Source of the DNA: Fremontodendron californicum
Lineage: Eukaryota > Streptophyta > Magnoliopsida > Malvales > Malvaceae
Assembly: GCA_030761205.1 (NCBI GenBank)
Contig: JAULJL010000003.1
Coordinates: 33,390,301-33,454,300, forward strand
Length of the DNA stretch: 64,000 bases
Direction of reading: 5' to 3'
Shown here: positions 42,981 to 55,959 of the stretch, one piece after another
How positions within the stretch are numbered: the stretch's first letter is position 1
How the letters are laid out: the number at the start of each line of letters is the position of its first letter
Program-made: the position numbers and the translations under genes
Notes under the pieces: model-generated
The model's input: only the letters and a program-made list of their open reading frames with translations
What the model was told of the DNA's origin: nothing
Database searches by the model: none

Positions 42981-45827
42981 TGTCATAACAGTTTTTTCGA
43001 TCGCTAAGACGATTTTGAAAACAAAAATGGAGTCGCCACCAATCTTTTTTTGCTAGGTGTGATTGGCCACCTATTAAAATCGGTTTTAGTAAAATATTTT
43101 AAAATTAATTAAAACATTTTGTAAAACCAATTTCGAAGTCCGCGTTTTGAACCAGAGAGAAAAAAACAAAATTAGGTTCGGGAGTCGGTTACGTGCGGGG
43201 AAGGATTAGCACCCCCACAACGCCCGTTTAAGAAACGGTACCATTTAATCACGTGTTATCTTGAATCTCGATTTAATGGATTTAACATCAATATTTAAAA
43301 ATAATTCTCTTCTATTTTTATTTTATTTTATTTTAAAAAAAAAAACATGTTTATTATTTTTGAATTTTTTTGGACTGTTATTATTTTTTTCAAAATCGGA
43401 AGTGAACATAAATTTGTTATCGAAAATACTCATTAAATATTCCCGACACTCTCGGTGGTATTTAACGAGATCTTCTCACCTCAAGACATCTTAGGAATCA
43501 CAACCGTGATATCCTTCGAATTCCGTCGTCGGCAATTTACATCCATTTTTTATTTAAATGCGTATGATGCGAATATTCAAATATCGGATGCACACGACTT
43601 AGTATATAATTGTAAAATTAAACATGCAAATCATAATATTAAAAACACGAGCATAGCGAAATATCGAGCGCATAAACATTCGCTATTTATTCATTTTATT
43701 ATTTCTTTTTTTTTTAAAGTGAAAACGAATTTTTGTATCGAGCATGTCGCTAAATACTCCCACCACTCGTGGTGATATTTAACGAGATTCTCTCACCTCA
43801 AGATATCTTAGGAATCACTACCGTGACGTCCTTCGAATTCCGTCGTCAGTTATTCGCATTTTATTAAAATCTTTTTTTTGAAAGTTAAAATGCTTTTAAT
43901 AATTATTTTTGAAATAAAAGAAATTATCTATGTAAGAATAATTCTCGAATCATTCCGATATTTTCGATAATGTTTCGATTATTATTCTTACTCGGACCAT
44001 TTCAAAGAACGATTGATGCTCCGACCATCCTGAGAAAGAAATCCATTTTTAGAAAATTTTATTTACCGAAAATAATTTTAAAAGACATGTATTAATTAAA
44101 AACAATTATTTTTATAAGTTTTAAAATCGAAACAAAACAATAAAAATACGTCGAATACTGAACAAGAATAAATAAAAAAAATAGTAATGAAAATAAATAA
44201 GAAAATTAAAATCATACTTGAAAAAAATGTCGAGAATCCGAAAATTAAAATGCCGAACTTGATCTTCGTAAAATCACCTGAAAAATGTCAAAAAATCCAA
44301 AAAAAAAAATCAAAACTTCAAAATCGATAATCGTGAAATTTTTTTTAATTTTTTCTCTTTTTTTTATTTAATTTTTCCTTCTTTTGTATCATTATTATTA
44401 ATTTTTACATTTTTACATTTTTCATTTTTCATTTTTTTATTTTGATTTTAATTTAATTTTTAATTTTTCCTTTTTTCCTTTTTATTTTTTATTTTTTTCT
44501 TTTTATTTTATATTTTTTTATTTTTTTCTTATTTTTCTTTTTTAAATTTAATTATTATTATTTTTATTCTTAATTTTCTTTTATTCTTTTTTCTTTTATT
44601 CTTTTTTCTTTTTTTTTTGGTTGGCCCACAAGGCTGCCAGGCCCTAGACCCTGGGCAGGTGGCCTGCTTGGGCCAGGCCTTTTGGGCCTGGTTCGGCATG
44701 GGTCGAACCTTTTTTTTTTTGGGGGCGAGGGGGTACCCGCGCGGACCCCGGGTCGGATCCGGGTCCACGCGCGGACCCCGGGTCGGATCCGGGTCCACGC
44801 GCGGACCCTCCTCGCTTGAAACGGCGTCGTTTCGGCGCCACACACATTTCTTTTTTTTGAACCCGGGACGGGCGCGCAGACCCCGGGTCGGATCCGGGTC
44901 CACGCGCGGACCCTGGGTCAAAACGGCGCAGTTTTGGTGCCGAATTGTTTTTTTTAAAAGAGAAGCGGGTGACCCGCTTCAGGGGGCTATAAATAGCCCC
45001 CTTTTTTATTTTTTTTTCATTTTTTTTCTTCTTCTCTCTCTCTCCTCTTTTTTCTCTCTCTCCAGAACCCCCCCCCCAAACCCAGAATTCGGCGGCCGGA
45101 CCACCGCGTCGACCGCCGTGCCTCTCCGTCGGCCGTCGTCCGCCGGCGGTCGATGGTCTTCAAACCTCGCAGCCATGGAGATTCCGATCTCCTCTTCTCG
45201 GATTCGGGCACCGTTTTGCCCGAATCTTGACGAAACTCCCTAGATCTGAGAAAGACTTTTCGACCCTCTTGGTTTTTTTTTTCTTTTTTTGTTTCTGTTT
45301 GGTTTTTTTTGGTGTTTTGATTTTTTTTTCCTTGCAGGGATTATAATCGAAAGGGGGGGCTCGACCTGGTTTTTTTTTTTAGGGGGGTCCGATCTGGTTG
45401 AGGGGCCTCCTGCCTTTTTTCCTTTGAAGGTCCGAATCTGGGGGGTTTTTATGGAGGATGGCGTGTTGGGCAGAGGGCTAGGGGTTGGGCAGTATAGGTG
45501 GGTGGCGTGTGCAGGGGAGGTGGCAGTGGGTTGCTGTTGGGGTTGGTGGTGGCAGTGGGTAGGTTGTCAGGTGGCTAGGGTTTGGCGTGTGGGAGGTGTA
45601 GGGGCTAGGGTTTTGTTTGGCTGGTGAGGGAGGGTGGCTCACGTGGGCAGGGGTAGGGTTATGGTTTTGGGCCAGTTGGGCCGGCTGAGTTGGGTTATTG
45701 GGGTTTGGGCTTGGCTCGGAGATTGGGCCTGGTTGGGTTTGCAGATTGGGCCTGCTAAATAGCAGGCCCGCTTGCAAATGGCCCGGGTCGGATTCGGATC
45801 CGACCCGGGCAAAAATTGGTTATTAGA
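42981..45827 (-). repeat. Full 5' LTR of the gag-only element, 2.85 kb
   Basis: Bounded by TGTCATAACA at 42981 and its inverse-type end ATTGGTTATTAGA at 45827 (the expected CA is GA here). Contains the conserved GGTTACGTGCGGGGAAGG ... AGCACCCCC block (43188-43216) known from Ogre-like LTRs, and a duplicated block of about 110 bp at about 43439 and 43754 (GAATCAC...CCGTGA...TTCGAATTCCGTCGTC). A GC-rich array at 44738-44925 and the TATA palindrome 44982-45001 follow. Open frames across the GC-rich part are composition artefacts. Confidence 0.8.
44738..44925. repeat. 30-bp GC-rich subrepeats in the LTR
   Basis: Units of GCGCGGACCCCGGGTCGGAT + CCGGGTCCAC occur at about 44739 and 44769, partially at 44799, and again at about 44880-44910. 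They are CpG-dense and self-complementary (GGGTCGGATCCGGGTC), in a window that is otherwise strongly AT-rich. The truncated left LTR keeps only a diverged trace. Confidence 0.85.
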
Positions 45828-45832
45828 GTTAC

Positions 45833-48800
45833 ATTTTTTATATGTATATATATAGCATTCTTTGATTTTTTTTTGGGATAATAATATCATTTCTAAACTT
45901 TTTTTTTCTTATCATTGTCTTCACAAGAGTTTTGAAATAAATTTTTTTTCAATTTCAATTTTAATTTATTCTATTTATTAGTTTTTACTTTTTCCAACTC
46001 CTATGTAGAATAAATATGGGTATAATAAACTTTTAAAAATTATTTCTATGATCTAAAAAGTTAATAAAGCATAATAACATTTTAAATCTTTATTACTTAA
46101 TTTAATTTTAAATTATTACATTTATTTTCTAATTATTATAATGATTTTTGATAATTAAACTCATTAATCAACTTAGTAATCATTTACCTTACTTTCTACA
46201 CAAATGGCTAGTTTAGCATTGTTGTTGGACAAAACTTGGATTAGAAAAAGTTTAAGTTAAAAAAGTGTGTTTATAAACTATGGTAAAAAAACTGTGGTTT
46301 AAAAACTTTTAAGTGTTTGGCATTACTGTGAAAAATTGTTGTGGGAAATTGAAATGTCAAAAAAAGATATATTTAAAATAATAAAAGTGTAAAGACGTGA
46401 TGATAATAAAGTCATTTTATCCAAAAGCTATATTTTTGGCTTTTTAGTTTGGCTTTTCAAACCATGATTTTAACAGTAAAAGTCACTTTTTTTTTAATTG
46501 TTTAGCATTGCATTTGCAGTGAAAAGCAGTTTTTGACTTCAAAAATAATGGTAAACAAAGCCAAAATTGAATAACTTTATTTAACGCTCTCACAAATTCT
46601 TACATCCCTTTTCTCGATTTCTTCCTTTTAAAAACTCTAAATTTCTTTTATAAATTTTCATTTATTCTCTTCTTTTTTATATGCATCATTAGAAATTGAA
46701 ACTTTGCTAAAAGTTTAAACCAGCGATTCACTTTCTTATTTTACGTTTGAATGGTGAGCATTTTCAATTTTGGGCATGAAATCTTATCCTAATTTTGATA
46801 GTATATGTTGTCTCTACAAAGATATAATTTTTTTAGGGGTTTTCATATTTTAAGTATTGTATTATCAAATTTCATAATAATTTTGATTTTGGATTGATGT
46901 CTCTACAATGAGTTTATCAATTTTCATCCTAGTGTTGTGTCTACAATTTGTAATTTTTTATTGGGTCAAAAGATTTTATTTTAATTAATAATTTACTCAA
47001 TTTCAATTAAAATCCCCCTAAATATAATTAATATCTAATAAATTAATACATACATGCATGTGTGTCTCCACTAATTTAATTTAACATTTTCTTTTTATTT
47101 GAAAATCTCCTAAATTTGAAAAAATCAACTTTTTCATTCATGAATATCACAAGGCAAATTTTTTTACCATTATTTGTCCAGAAGCTCGAAGGTCTCTAAT
47201 CTTTCTCTCACTTGATTGCTTCTTTTGCATCATAAGTTGTTAGGTTTTTTTTTCTATTAATTTTTTTTTTTGTTATCAAATTTCATCATAATTTTGATTT
47301 TGATTTGATGTCTCTACAATGGGTTTATCAGTTTTCAACCTAATGCTATCTCTACATTATGTATTTTTTTTTAAAAAAAAATAATTTTATAAATAATTAT
47401 ATAAACAATTTAAACTCATTTCCAATTAAAATCCACCTAAAATTTAATTAATTTATAATAATTTAATACATACATGCATGTGTGTCTCCGCTAATAATGA
47501 TGCTTCAAGATTGATGAAATACATATATTCGATCTTTTTATCTGTTCATTTAACTTATTTTGTGATGACCGTAGATGCTATTAGTTCATATATATATGCA
47601 TTATGTTTCTTTCTTCTCATGTTATTCTTGCACAATTCATGCAATAATTTATTATTATTCGTATAACTTATTAATCTTTGTGGAGACTTCTGCAAAACTT
47701 TTGTGAAAATGACTATTTTTTTTTTTACAAATGGTTAATATCCTTTTGAACTAGATCTGTACATGGATCGAGTCATATCACGGTCCAAAAAATTTTTTAT
47801 TTTTTTTACTCAAGCTCAGTTTGGGTCAAGTCTGGCTTGACCCGAAAATCTATTTTACTATTTATTAAATATTCAAAAAATATTTTTATATTTTATAATT
47901 AAATTTAAATAATAATTTTTTATTTAATGGATAATAATTCGGATAGAAGTAATTCGAATTACTAAAATTATTGTCGTGACCCGGCTGTTAGGCAAATCTA
48001 TTTTGAACGGATCTATTCTGTCATTTTTGTAGTCTTGAAAAGCAATACTGTTGGTACTTTTTTATCTTTGTATTCTTTTAAGTTGTGGTTTTGTAGGTTT
48101 AAGATGCATGAATGACTGATTACTATTCTGCAGCATTACTCCAATAGTGAGTGTATAGGGTTACTATGCAGATTAAGTACAAAAATAACAAAATAATAAA
48201 GGTAAAAGACACTTACCTCTAGAATTTAGTAAAAATTTTACTTACCTCCTTAAAGTTTTAAAAATTTCACTTTATCCTCCTTATTCAAGTTATAAAAGAA
48301 TCAAAGGACAATTTTATTCTTTAAGAGTTTTGGAGATAACCAACGATTAAGGATGATAACAGTTCGATTAGATTCGGTTTTAGACAAAAATTGGGGTTAA
48401 TGTGCATTATTCTAGTTTTTAACATTTTGCGGCTACCAAACCGAATAGAATCAAAAACTGAACTGACCCGAACTGAATTTCATCAGTTCGGACCCGAACC
48501 CGATTTTATTTAAAATTTTATCCCCCGACCTCGAACCCGACCCCATTCCGAATATACTGAACTAATCGACCCTTTTAATTTTATTTTAAATATAATTATT
48601 TATATAATAATTTAAAATTATATATAATATAATATATCATTTATATTATATAATAATATAATATACAATAAATAAATTATTTTTTAAACAGTTAAAACCG
48701 ATTAAATCGACCAAATCGACCGACTTGGTTTCCTTTTATTCGGTTTTAGAATCTTTGTCGGTCGATTCGGTCGGTTTTATAAGTTTAGTCGGTTTAATCG

Positions 48801-49520
48801 ATTTTCAAAATTTTGAAACCGAACCAATTGAATGTTCACCCCTAATAATATATAAAATTAACATATATAAAAAAAATTAATAGTAAGAAAAATTTTAAAA
48901 AAAATAATCGAGGCGGGTCAATTCGGGTTTATGGTAAATCCGAACCCGACTCGAACCCGTTTTTTTTTTAAATTATCTGTCTGACCCGACGGTTCGGATT
49001 ATTTTGCCAACCCTAGACATGTTCTATATCATAGAAGGGCAATTTTGACATGATATTAATTTTTAAGGGAGAAAGAGAATATTATCCAAATCTCAAAGAG
49101 TATCTGAAATTATAACCAAACCTCAGAGGGATTTTAATAATTTTTCCAAATAATAAAATCATTTTAGTTAAAGGGTTTACGTTTTAATTTTCGATTACAG
49201 CATCCTTGAAGTTTAATGATTATATATATATATATTATTTATTACAGATTATTGCTTTTAAATATTTATTTTATATTATTTTTACCTAAATTTATTCAAT
49301 TTAAAATGTCTATATTACTCCTATTAATTTAAAATAAGAGTGGAAATTATATAGAGAATATTTACTATTTAGATGAATAAATATTTAATAGCGTGAATAT
49401 ATTTTAGTCTTTAGGTATATATGAAACACTTTTTTAGTCTGTACCAAAAAAAAAAAATTGATGTTAAGTATGAGGTGATCATTTCAAAAATTATAGTAAT
49501 TTACACATGGTGAATAAATC
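45833..49520. other. AT-rich intergenic DNA with several old repeats
   Basis: A 215-225 bp direct duplication covers 46862-47076 and 47272-47496, both ending ATACATACATGCATGTGTGT. A hAT-like tract with GTTTGGCATTACTGTG and GTTTAGCATTGCATTTGC lies at about 46210-46560. A GTCAAGTCTGGCTTGACCCG repeat lies near 47760-48010. An inverted-end element at about 48348-48836 starts TTAAGGATGATAAC and ends GTTCACCCCTAA with CGGTTTT/AAAACCG arms. A GACCCG-rich fragment ends near 49016. No gene is supported. Confidence 0.5.
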
Positions 49521-49523
49521 ACT

Positions 49524-50246
49524 ATATATGTTTGGTAAGTACTAGTGATCCTATGTGACAGTGATCTTGGATATATAGGATCACCGAAAGTGATCAGATT
49601 ACTGTCAATGAGAGTGATCTAATTCCCATATAAAAGGGTAAGAAACTTTTATCACCAAAGTGAAGTGATAGATAAAATCAACTATAGTCAATATTATCCA
49701 TATTATATGTGAATTAAAAATTTACTTTCTCTCAAAATTATATTTATTTTATATTTTCAAACTAATATTCATTTTACCAAGATCAAAAAATAAATTTAGT
49801 GCTAATTTCTTTTACTTTTATATATATAACAATTTTTTTTTAATTATGATTTTAATAGATATAAGTGTTATTTTCTAATTCATTTTTTTTTTACATAATT
49901 TAAATTATAAATATTAATTTACTTATCAATAAATATATTTGTTAATTTTATAATTAATTATACCTAATTATAAAGTAAATAAAAAATTACTAATATTTTA
50001 TAAATTATAAATTTTGAATAACGTGTGTAATTATTACAATATGCATGGTTATGTTGATACTTTTGAATAAAATAATATTTGATTTGTAGTAACATCAAAT
50101 ATAGTAATTTTTAATTTTCAAAATTTAACAATTATTAATCAAACAAAGTGATTACAAATCAAGAGTGTAAGATCATTCTAATAATGAGATCACTTTAGTG
50201 ATTAAATTACTATAGTGATATTAAAAATAATATCAAACGCAATGGT
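49524..50246. mobile_element. Probable hAT-like MITE rich in AGTGATC motifs
   Basis: The left end ATATGTTTGGTAAGTACTAG and the right end CTATAGTGATATTAAAAATA + ATATCAAACGC are imperfect inverted repeats. GTGATC/GATCAC motifs cluster at both subterminal regions and are absent from the AT-rich centre. No target duplication was confirmed. Confidence 0.5.
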
Positions 50247-50820
50247 TACATAAATCAATTAAATTAAAATCTAAGTTCACATGATGCAATTTTATTAATA
50301 AGTAAATATAAAATTTTAAAAATAAATATAAATAATTTTATATTTATGTTTTATTTTATTTTTAAATTTCACCATTTTTAGAAAAAGTAAAATCAACTTT
50401 GGGTACGATGGATGATGATTTTTACGAGAATCTAGATTATGATTGATCACAAGGGTATGATCGGTTTGAAAATTTGAGTTTGGGCACTTACAATATTTGT
50501 CGGCAGCCCAAGCTTATGGAAGAATTAAGCTTATATTACTTCCCAAAACATACAAGACTTCCTTTTTTAAATTCTTTTTCTTTATAGATTCCATTTTTTA
50601 TTTAATAACAAATTCTCACCACTGGATTATCAAATTTTGGAACTGTTTGTTGGTTTTGCCAAAAGTTTGGAGCTTTGGGTTTCTTTTATTTGCTTGGAAG
50701 AAGGGATTTTGGGGGATGGGATCAATATATAATTGTGGAGTTGACTAGTGGAATTCTTTGCTGCAAAGTCATGAGGTGTTAAAGTTGTTGGAAGAGGATA
50801 AAATTATTTAATGAAATGGT

Positions 50821-51427
50821 TGTTGATTTTTGACCTTCGATACCGATTGTAGTTTTGTGCTACAGTATCGATTTGCTACAGTAACTTTCTCGATACGCTA
50901 CAGTAACTTTATCTTGGGATGCTACAGTAACTTCCGAAAAACAACTCTTTTATTAATATGAGAAAAGACCAAATATACACTAGACACACTCTTTTAATAT
51001 GCACTCACAACTTCACTCTTTCACTCATATCTTTTTCTTCCTTTTTCTCTCTACTCACCACTCTTCATTTCTCCACCTATTTCTTCCTTTTTTCTCTCTA
51101 CTCACCACTCTTCCTTTTCTTTCTCATCTACACAACACATAACACCTAAGGCTCTATTTATAACCATTTATGTCGGTTCCTTACAACATTCTAGTATGTA
51201 TGTTGGCTAAGCTATAATGTTCTAGAGAAGAAAATATGGAGAAGAATATAGAAGAAACTAGGGAGAGAAGTTTCTAGGAAGGTGATTGAAGAATAATCTA
51301 GGGAGAATTATGTAGACAATTCTAGAAAAGGGGATGAAGAAATTTCTAGGAAGAAGATTGAAGAATAATCTAGAAAAGGACAAAGAAGAGAACTCCAGAA
51401 AATTTGAGTAGTCGGTGACTTTCAACA
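50821..51427 (-). mobile_element. Solo LTR (607 bp), minus strand
   Basis: On the minus strand it runs TGTTGAAAGTCACC ... GGTCAAAAATCAACA, giving TG...CA ends with TGTTGA/TCAACA inverted termini. It contains TATAAATAGAGCC (near 51150-51163), a following GAGAG-rich stretch and four GTTACTGTAGC-type motifs (50863-50933). Flanking pentamers ATGGT and ATGAT differ by one base, consistent with an aged 5-bp duplication. No internal retroelement sequence is attached, so it likely arose by LTR-LTR recombination, probably from a copia-type element. Confidence 0.7.
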
Positions 51428-51679
51428 ATGATGTCACATTGTTAATTGATAATGTATTAAATATAAATTTTGTATTTATATCACTTATAAATTTGTTCAA
51501 AGATCGGGCCTTGAATTGAGTCGGGTTTAGGATACGATTTTTTCAATTCAGATCGATTTGGCTCATCCCGTATTACTATTTAATTAATAAAATATTTTTA
51601 TTTAATTTTAATTATAAAAATATATAAATATTAATATAAAAATAATATGTTTCTATATATAGCCTGACCAGAGACCTTT

Positions 51680-52071
51680 ACGGTGTCCCTTGTTTGACAT
51701 GATTAATCAGGTTGTTTTATCAACATTTGCTGCATTTCCACCCTCAGATGGCCAACCACTCTCCGACAACGATGTTCTCGTTCTTCTGCACAGCAGAACA
51801 AAGTGAATCAACCAATACATCAAAGAGATCATTTTGGTAATCATACCACCGTCTTGTACTACAACTCCAGGGGCAGTGAACAAGGCAAAGTCAAGGCCAA
51901 TATTAAATGGATCAATAGCTATGTTACTTGGATTCGGATGAATGTTAGATACGAGTATATATCCGACACGGATATATTCAATATTTATAAAGTTTTTTCA
52001 TATATTCGGAGAATCATATCTCATATGTATTCATATTCGAATATGTATTGGGTACAGGTCACCAGTGTAGC
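51680..52071. mobile_element. MITE family GCTATGTTACTC copy 3 in a possible transcribed remnant
   Basis: The MITE copy (about 51918-52071) starts GCTATGTTACTTGGATTCGG and carries ATCCGACACGGATATATTCA; its right end has decayed to CAGTGTAGC. It is in the same orientation as copy 1. The 230 bp before it is less AT-rich and reads VVLSTFAAFPPSDGQPLSDN, then a TGA, then NQYIKEIILVIIPPS on the plus strand. This may be a broken coding remnant, unidentified. Confidence 0.5.
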
Positions 52072-55000
52072 TGAAGTAGTCAAGTAGGGGTATATACTAG
52101 CAAGAAGTGGTGCTCCATTACTTTCCAGGGAAGCTGATAATTGGTGTTATGATAACTGTTTCATAACGAGGAGGAAAATATTCAGAATGAAAATGAGAGC
52201 CAGAAGAAGCCCTGACCCGGACTTTCAAAGATCAAATTAATGCTTTGCCAGAACCCCATCCCCCCTCCGCAAAAGAAAAAGCAACTCATCAAGCCTATAT
52301 CATTTTTGCTAAAGATCGACTTTTGAGTAGGGCTGCTTGCCTTTACCTTATGGCAAGGGCACACATCCATTAGATTAGAGTAGTTGGAAACTAATGAAGT
52401 TTCTCATGCAAAAGCTAAGCTACTTGCAGGATATATGATGTGATTGAACATCTAAAATAGCTCACAAAAAAAAAAATATTTGTTCAAGAACTTGTCAAAC
52501 TATAATTTTATCTTTAACATGTGAGAAAAGCAAGCATAATTTTTTTCTTTTTAATTTAGTCTATCTAGGACAAGAAAAATATACAGTATGATTAAGGTTT
52601 TCCTGAAGGTTTTAGTGAGTAAAATATATACCTGTTATTTCCATGTGAGATATCAATAATCCTGAAAGCAGAGGAATATAGCAGCCTCCAGGACTGGAAA
52701 AAGAGTAAACTCCCCACATTTTCGACATCTATTGCCCTGTCAAGCACTCCATTATTGGAATATTGAATATTCAACAAAAAAACCAGGGCTGGAATAATAT
52801 TGAAAAACAAGCTAGGAATTTTATACAGATAGAGCTAAACTTCACAAAACTGTGTTTATTTTGTCTATATTTTCTGATTTTCTTCCAGGAACACTTTATC
52901 AATTAGTTGCCATGAAATCTATCAATGTTGGCTGCCTTAGCCCTTACATTACATGTTGAGCATCTATAGTCCAAAATTATGGCAGTAAGAAGACTAAAGT
53001 TTCAATCATTGGTGTAGAAATTTGGGATCAACGGTGAAAGGGGTTGTAAATGTTAGGATTAGAATCTTAAACTTACTAGATGTAATTTTTAAAAGTAATT
53101 TCATGAACCGATTTGACTAAACTCCGAGTTTCAATAGCTTGGATTATTAAATTTGATTAATGTATGGGTTAGAATTTTTTAAACTAAAACACTCTACTCG
53201 AAATTATTTTAAATGAATAATATCATTAAAATATTAATTAATTTTAAAGACTAACCTTACAACACTTGTTAAAAAATCTTAAATAAAATATATGGTAAAA
53301 ATTAGATGAGATTTGAAGTTTCAGTTTGTAAATTAGCTATTAAAAAATGATTAAATGAGAAATGTTATCAGAGTTAAAACTAAAAGTCAAATACAGTAGA
53401 CAAGTAGAGTTCAACAAATAAATAAAAAATATAGTAAAAACTAAAATAAACATAGAATTCATACACAAATTTTTTTACCAATAATATAATGGAACAGTAA
53501 GAATTCTGTCATTATTTTTAATAAAAATGTTTACTTATTAGAAGTATGAAAACTTGTTAAAAATTTTACAATTTATATATACTTAACTATTTAACAAGGT
53601 CTATAAATTTAATTTATTCAAAATTTTAATTTTTAATAATTTTTTAATTTGAAACCTTTTGAATTTAACCTAAAAATCTTACCCAATTCTTGCAAAATAT
53701 ATACATATAATCGCATTTTCTTTTTTTTCTTTTTTATATATAGTGTCTTTTGCATTTTTTAACTTGATAATAATATAAATAATTTTTTATCTATTTTTTA
53801 TTTTAAGAGTAATTAACTATCAACATTCTAGACCTTGAATTAAGTAAGATTTTAATTGATCATTGAAAATTTTGGGGTGAACATTGTTTGGATGAGCGGT
53901 CTTGAAATTAGAATCACGGACCACACCATGCAAGATCGGTCTTAAAAAATTTGGATCATGAATTGATCTATAAACTTTTAGGATCGATTTTTGAATCTTA
54001 TTATCCGATATGGTTTAAAATCGATCCGAAATCTTAAAATTTTTCAAACATAAACAATTAAAATAATAATATTTTAATATAATAAATAAAAATTATAATT
54101 ACTTAGTCAAAATTCATAAATATTTACTTAGTCAAATTTCATATATATTAAAAGAAATTTTAATTATCCACAATCCACATATGATTTTTAAATATTACAA
54201 AATAATATAAAATATAAAAATCAACAACTCTATTCTAATATGAAATTGAAAAAGTCCACATTTCAGATCCGTTACAAGGATCAGTTTTTGAAGCTTCATT
54301 GTTAACTAGAATTGAAGCTACCGACTCTTTGCTTGACATATCTCTAATTCATAAGCAATTATTAACGGAATAAATTGTTAAAATATATATGTGATAGCGT
54401 TTAGGGTTTGTCTTTTCTTATTTTTTTCTTATTATGTTTTACTTTGTTTATTTATTTTTTTCACTTTTTAAACATTAATACTATCAAGGAGCTACTTTTA
54501 TTTTTTATTCATATACATTATATATATTTTTGGATAATTTATTCATAGACATTATAAGTATTTTAAGTTAGCACTTAAATAAAAGAACTTAACTGTGAAA
54601 CTTAATTTAGGAGCTAGCTCGAGTCTTGCAATTTATATATATTACATATATATATATATATTTAAAATTGATTCAAAGTCGATTTTACGATCCAATTCTA
54701 CGATTTAATATTTCAGTTTGGATGGATGATTATGTATTTAAGATCGTAAACCATCTTAAAAGTATCGAATTTAAAAAATTTAGATAATAGATCACCCATC
54801 AAATCGTAAAATCATCCTAAAATCAATTCAAATTCATCGGTTCGAAATGATCCGTGAATACCTTAAAGCATTGCTCACCCTCTACAATTTTGCGATCCGA
54901 TCCTTCAAGTCGGGGTGGATATATATTTAAGATTATAAATCATCCTAAAAATATCGATCCTAAAAAGTTTAAACAATAGACAATCCATCAATTAATAAAA

Positions 55001-55940
55001 CCATCCTAAAATTGGTTCAAATCCATTGAGACGATATGTGAAATAACAGCGGATCAAATATTTGTATTTTTTTTATTATTTGAATTTAAATTTATAAAAT
55101 TAGAATCCGTAAATTATTCACATTTAATTTGTATATTATTATCTGAATTCGAATTAAATAATATTATTAACCGGATATCTGAATTCGTTAAAAATTCGAA
55201 TTCAATAAATCAATTTTTTTTTTAAATAAAAATATAAAATCAAACAAAATTTATGTGTTTTATAAATAAGCAGATTCGGATTCGGATATTTGAATCCGCT
55301 ATCTGAATCCGCAAAAGTAATGCGGATTCGAATAATGAATATCTTAGATTTCATATCCGTATCCGCTTCGAATAGTAATTATAATATTTGAATCTAACTT
55401 TTATCCGAATTCAAAAAAATAAATCAAATATCCGTGAATATCTAAATTCACATTTTAAATTGCTATCCATATCTATGGATGATACTGCTGCAATATACTA
55501 TGGAACATTCACTTATTTTTCGTCCAAAATTATATATATATATATATATATATATGAGAAAAATCTGCATTATTTCATCCACTTGCAAAAATAAAAAAGC
55601 AGTTGTAAACTCTGTATTTTAAGACAATGACTAAAATTAAAAAAAAAAAAAAAAAAAAAAGAAAAAACAAGGAAAAAAAAAACAAAGGGAAACTAAAGGA
55701 AGGCAAACATTTGGGGATCAAAGTAAAAAAATAAAGGGAACCACCTTCAAAAACTGTGAAAAAGACCTCTCTTTCTCTAGACCTTGCATTATTAATATCT
55801 GTTTTGTTATTATCATCCTTAAAACCAAATTATTTATTTCCATTTGTTTTTGCCCATTCAATGAATTAAAAAAAAAAAAAAAATCCAACCATCAGCCACC
55901 TTTTGATCAATCAAGGAATCAGATTTTCAATCCAAACACA
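52072..55940. other. AT-rich intergenic DNA upstream of the TPR gene
   Basis: Repeats include a 150-bp near-tandem pair at about 54685-54845 and 54892-55042 (both with TATTTAAGAT, CATCCTAAAA and CAAATTCAT/CCATTG strings) and a related unit near 53930-54040 (GATCGATTTTTGAATC). A block of TATCTGAATCCG/GCGGATTCGAA motifs lies at 55040-55470. An AT run lies at 55531-55553 and A tracts near 55638-55660 and 55868-55882. No gene is supported. Confidence 0.5.
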
Positions 55941-55959
55941 TTGACGGCCGTTGGATTTG

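Larger units (their letters stand above)
34333..45827 (-). mobile_element. Gag-only Ty3/gypsy (Tat/Ogre-like) LTR retrotransposon
   Basis: Minus-strand order: 5' LTR 45827-42981, PBS 42977-42961, long leader, gag 41415-39922, about 2.7 kb with no recognisable coding, two tandem-repeat arrays, polypurine tract 35332-35318, and a truncated 3' LTR 35317-34333. LTR ends are TGTAATAACC and GTTATGACA. No protease, RT, RNase H or integrase motif was found, so it resembles the described TR-GAG class of non-autonomous elements that depend on a relative's pol. LTR copies share most sequence but differ by indels at short direct repeats, so the insertion is not very recent. GTTAC (45828-45832) could be one target duplication; its partner is lost with the 3' LTR end. 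Confidence 0.85.

Noticed and set aside
44738..44925. Possible tRNA or structured RNA gene in the GGGTCGGATCCGGGTC repeats
   Set aside because: The pairing comes from the tandem palindromic units; there is no cloverleaf, A box or B box.
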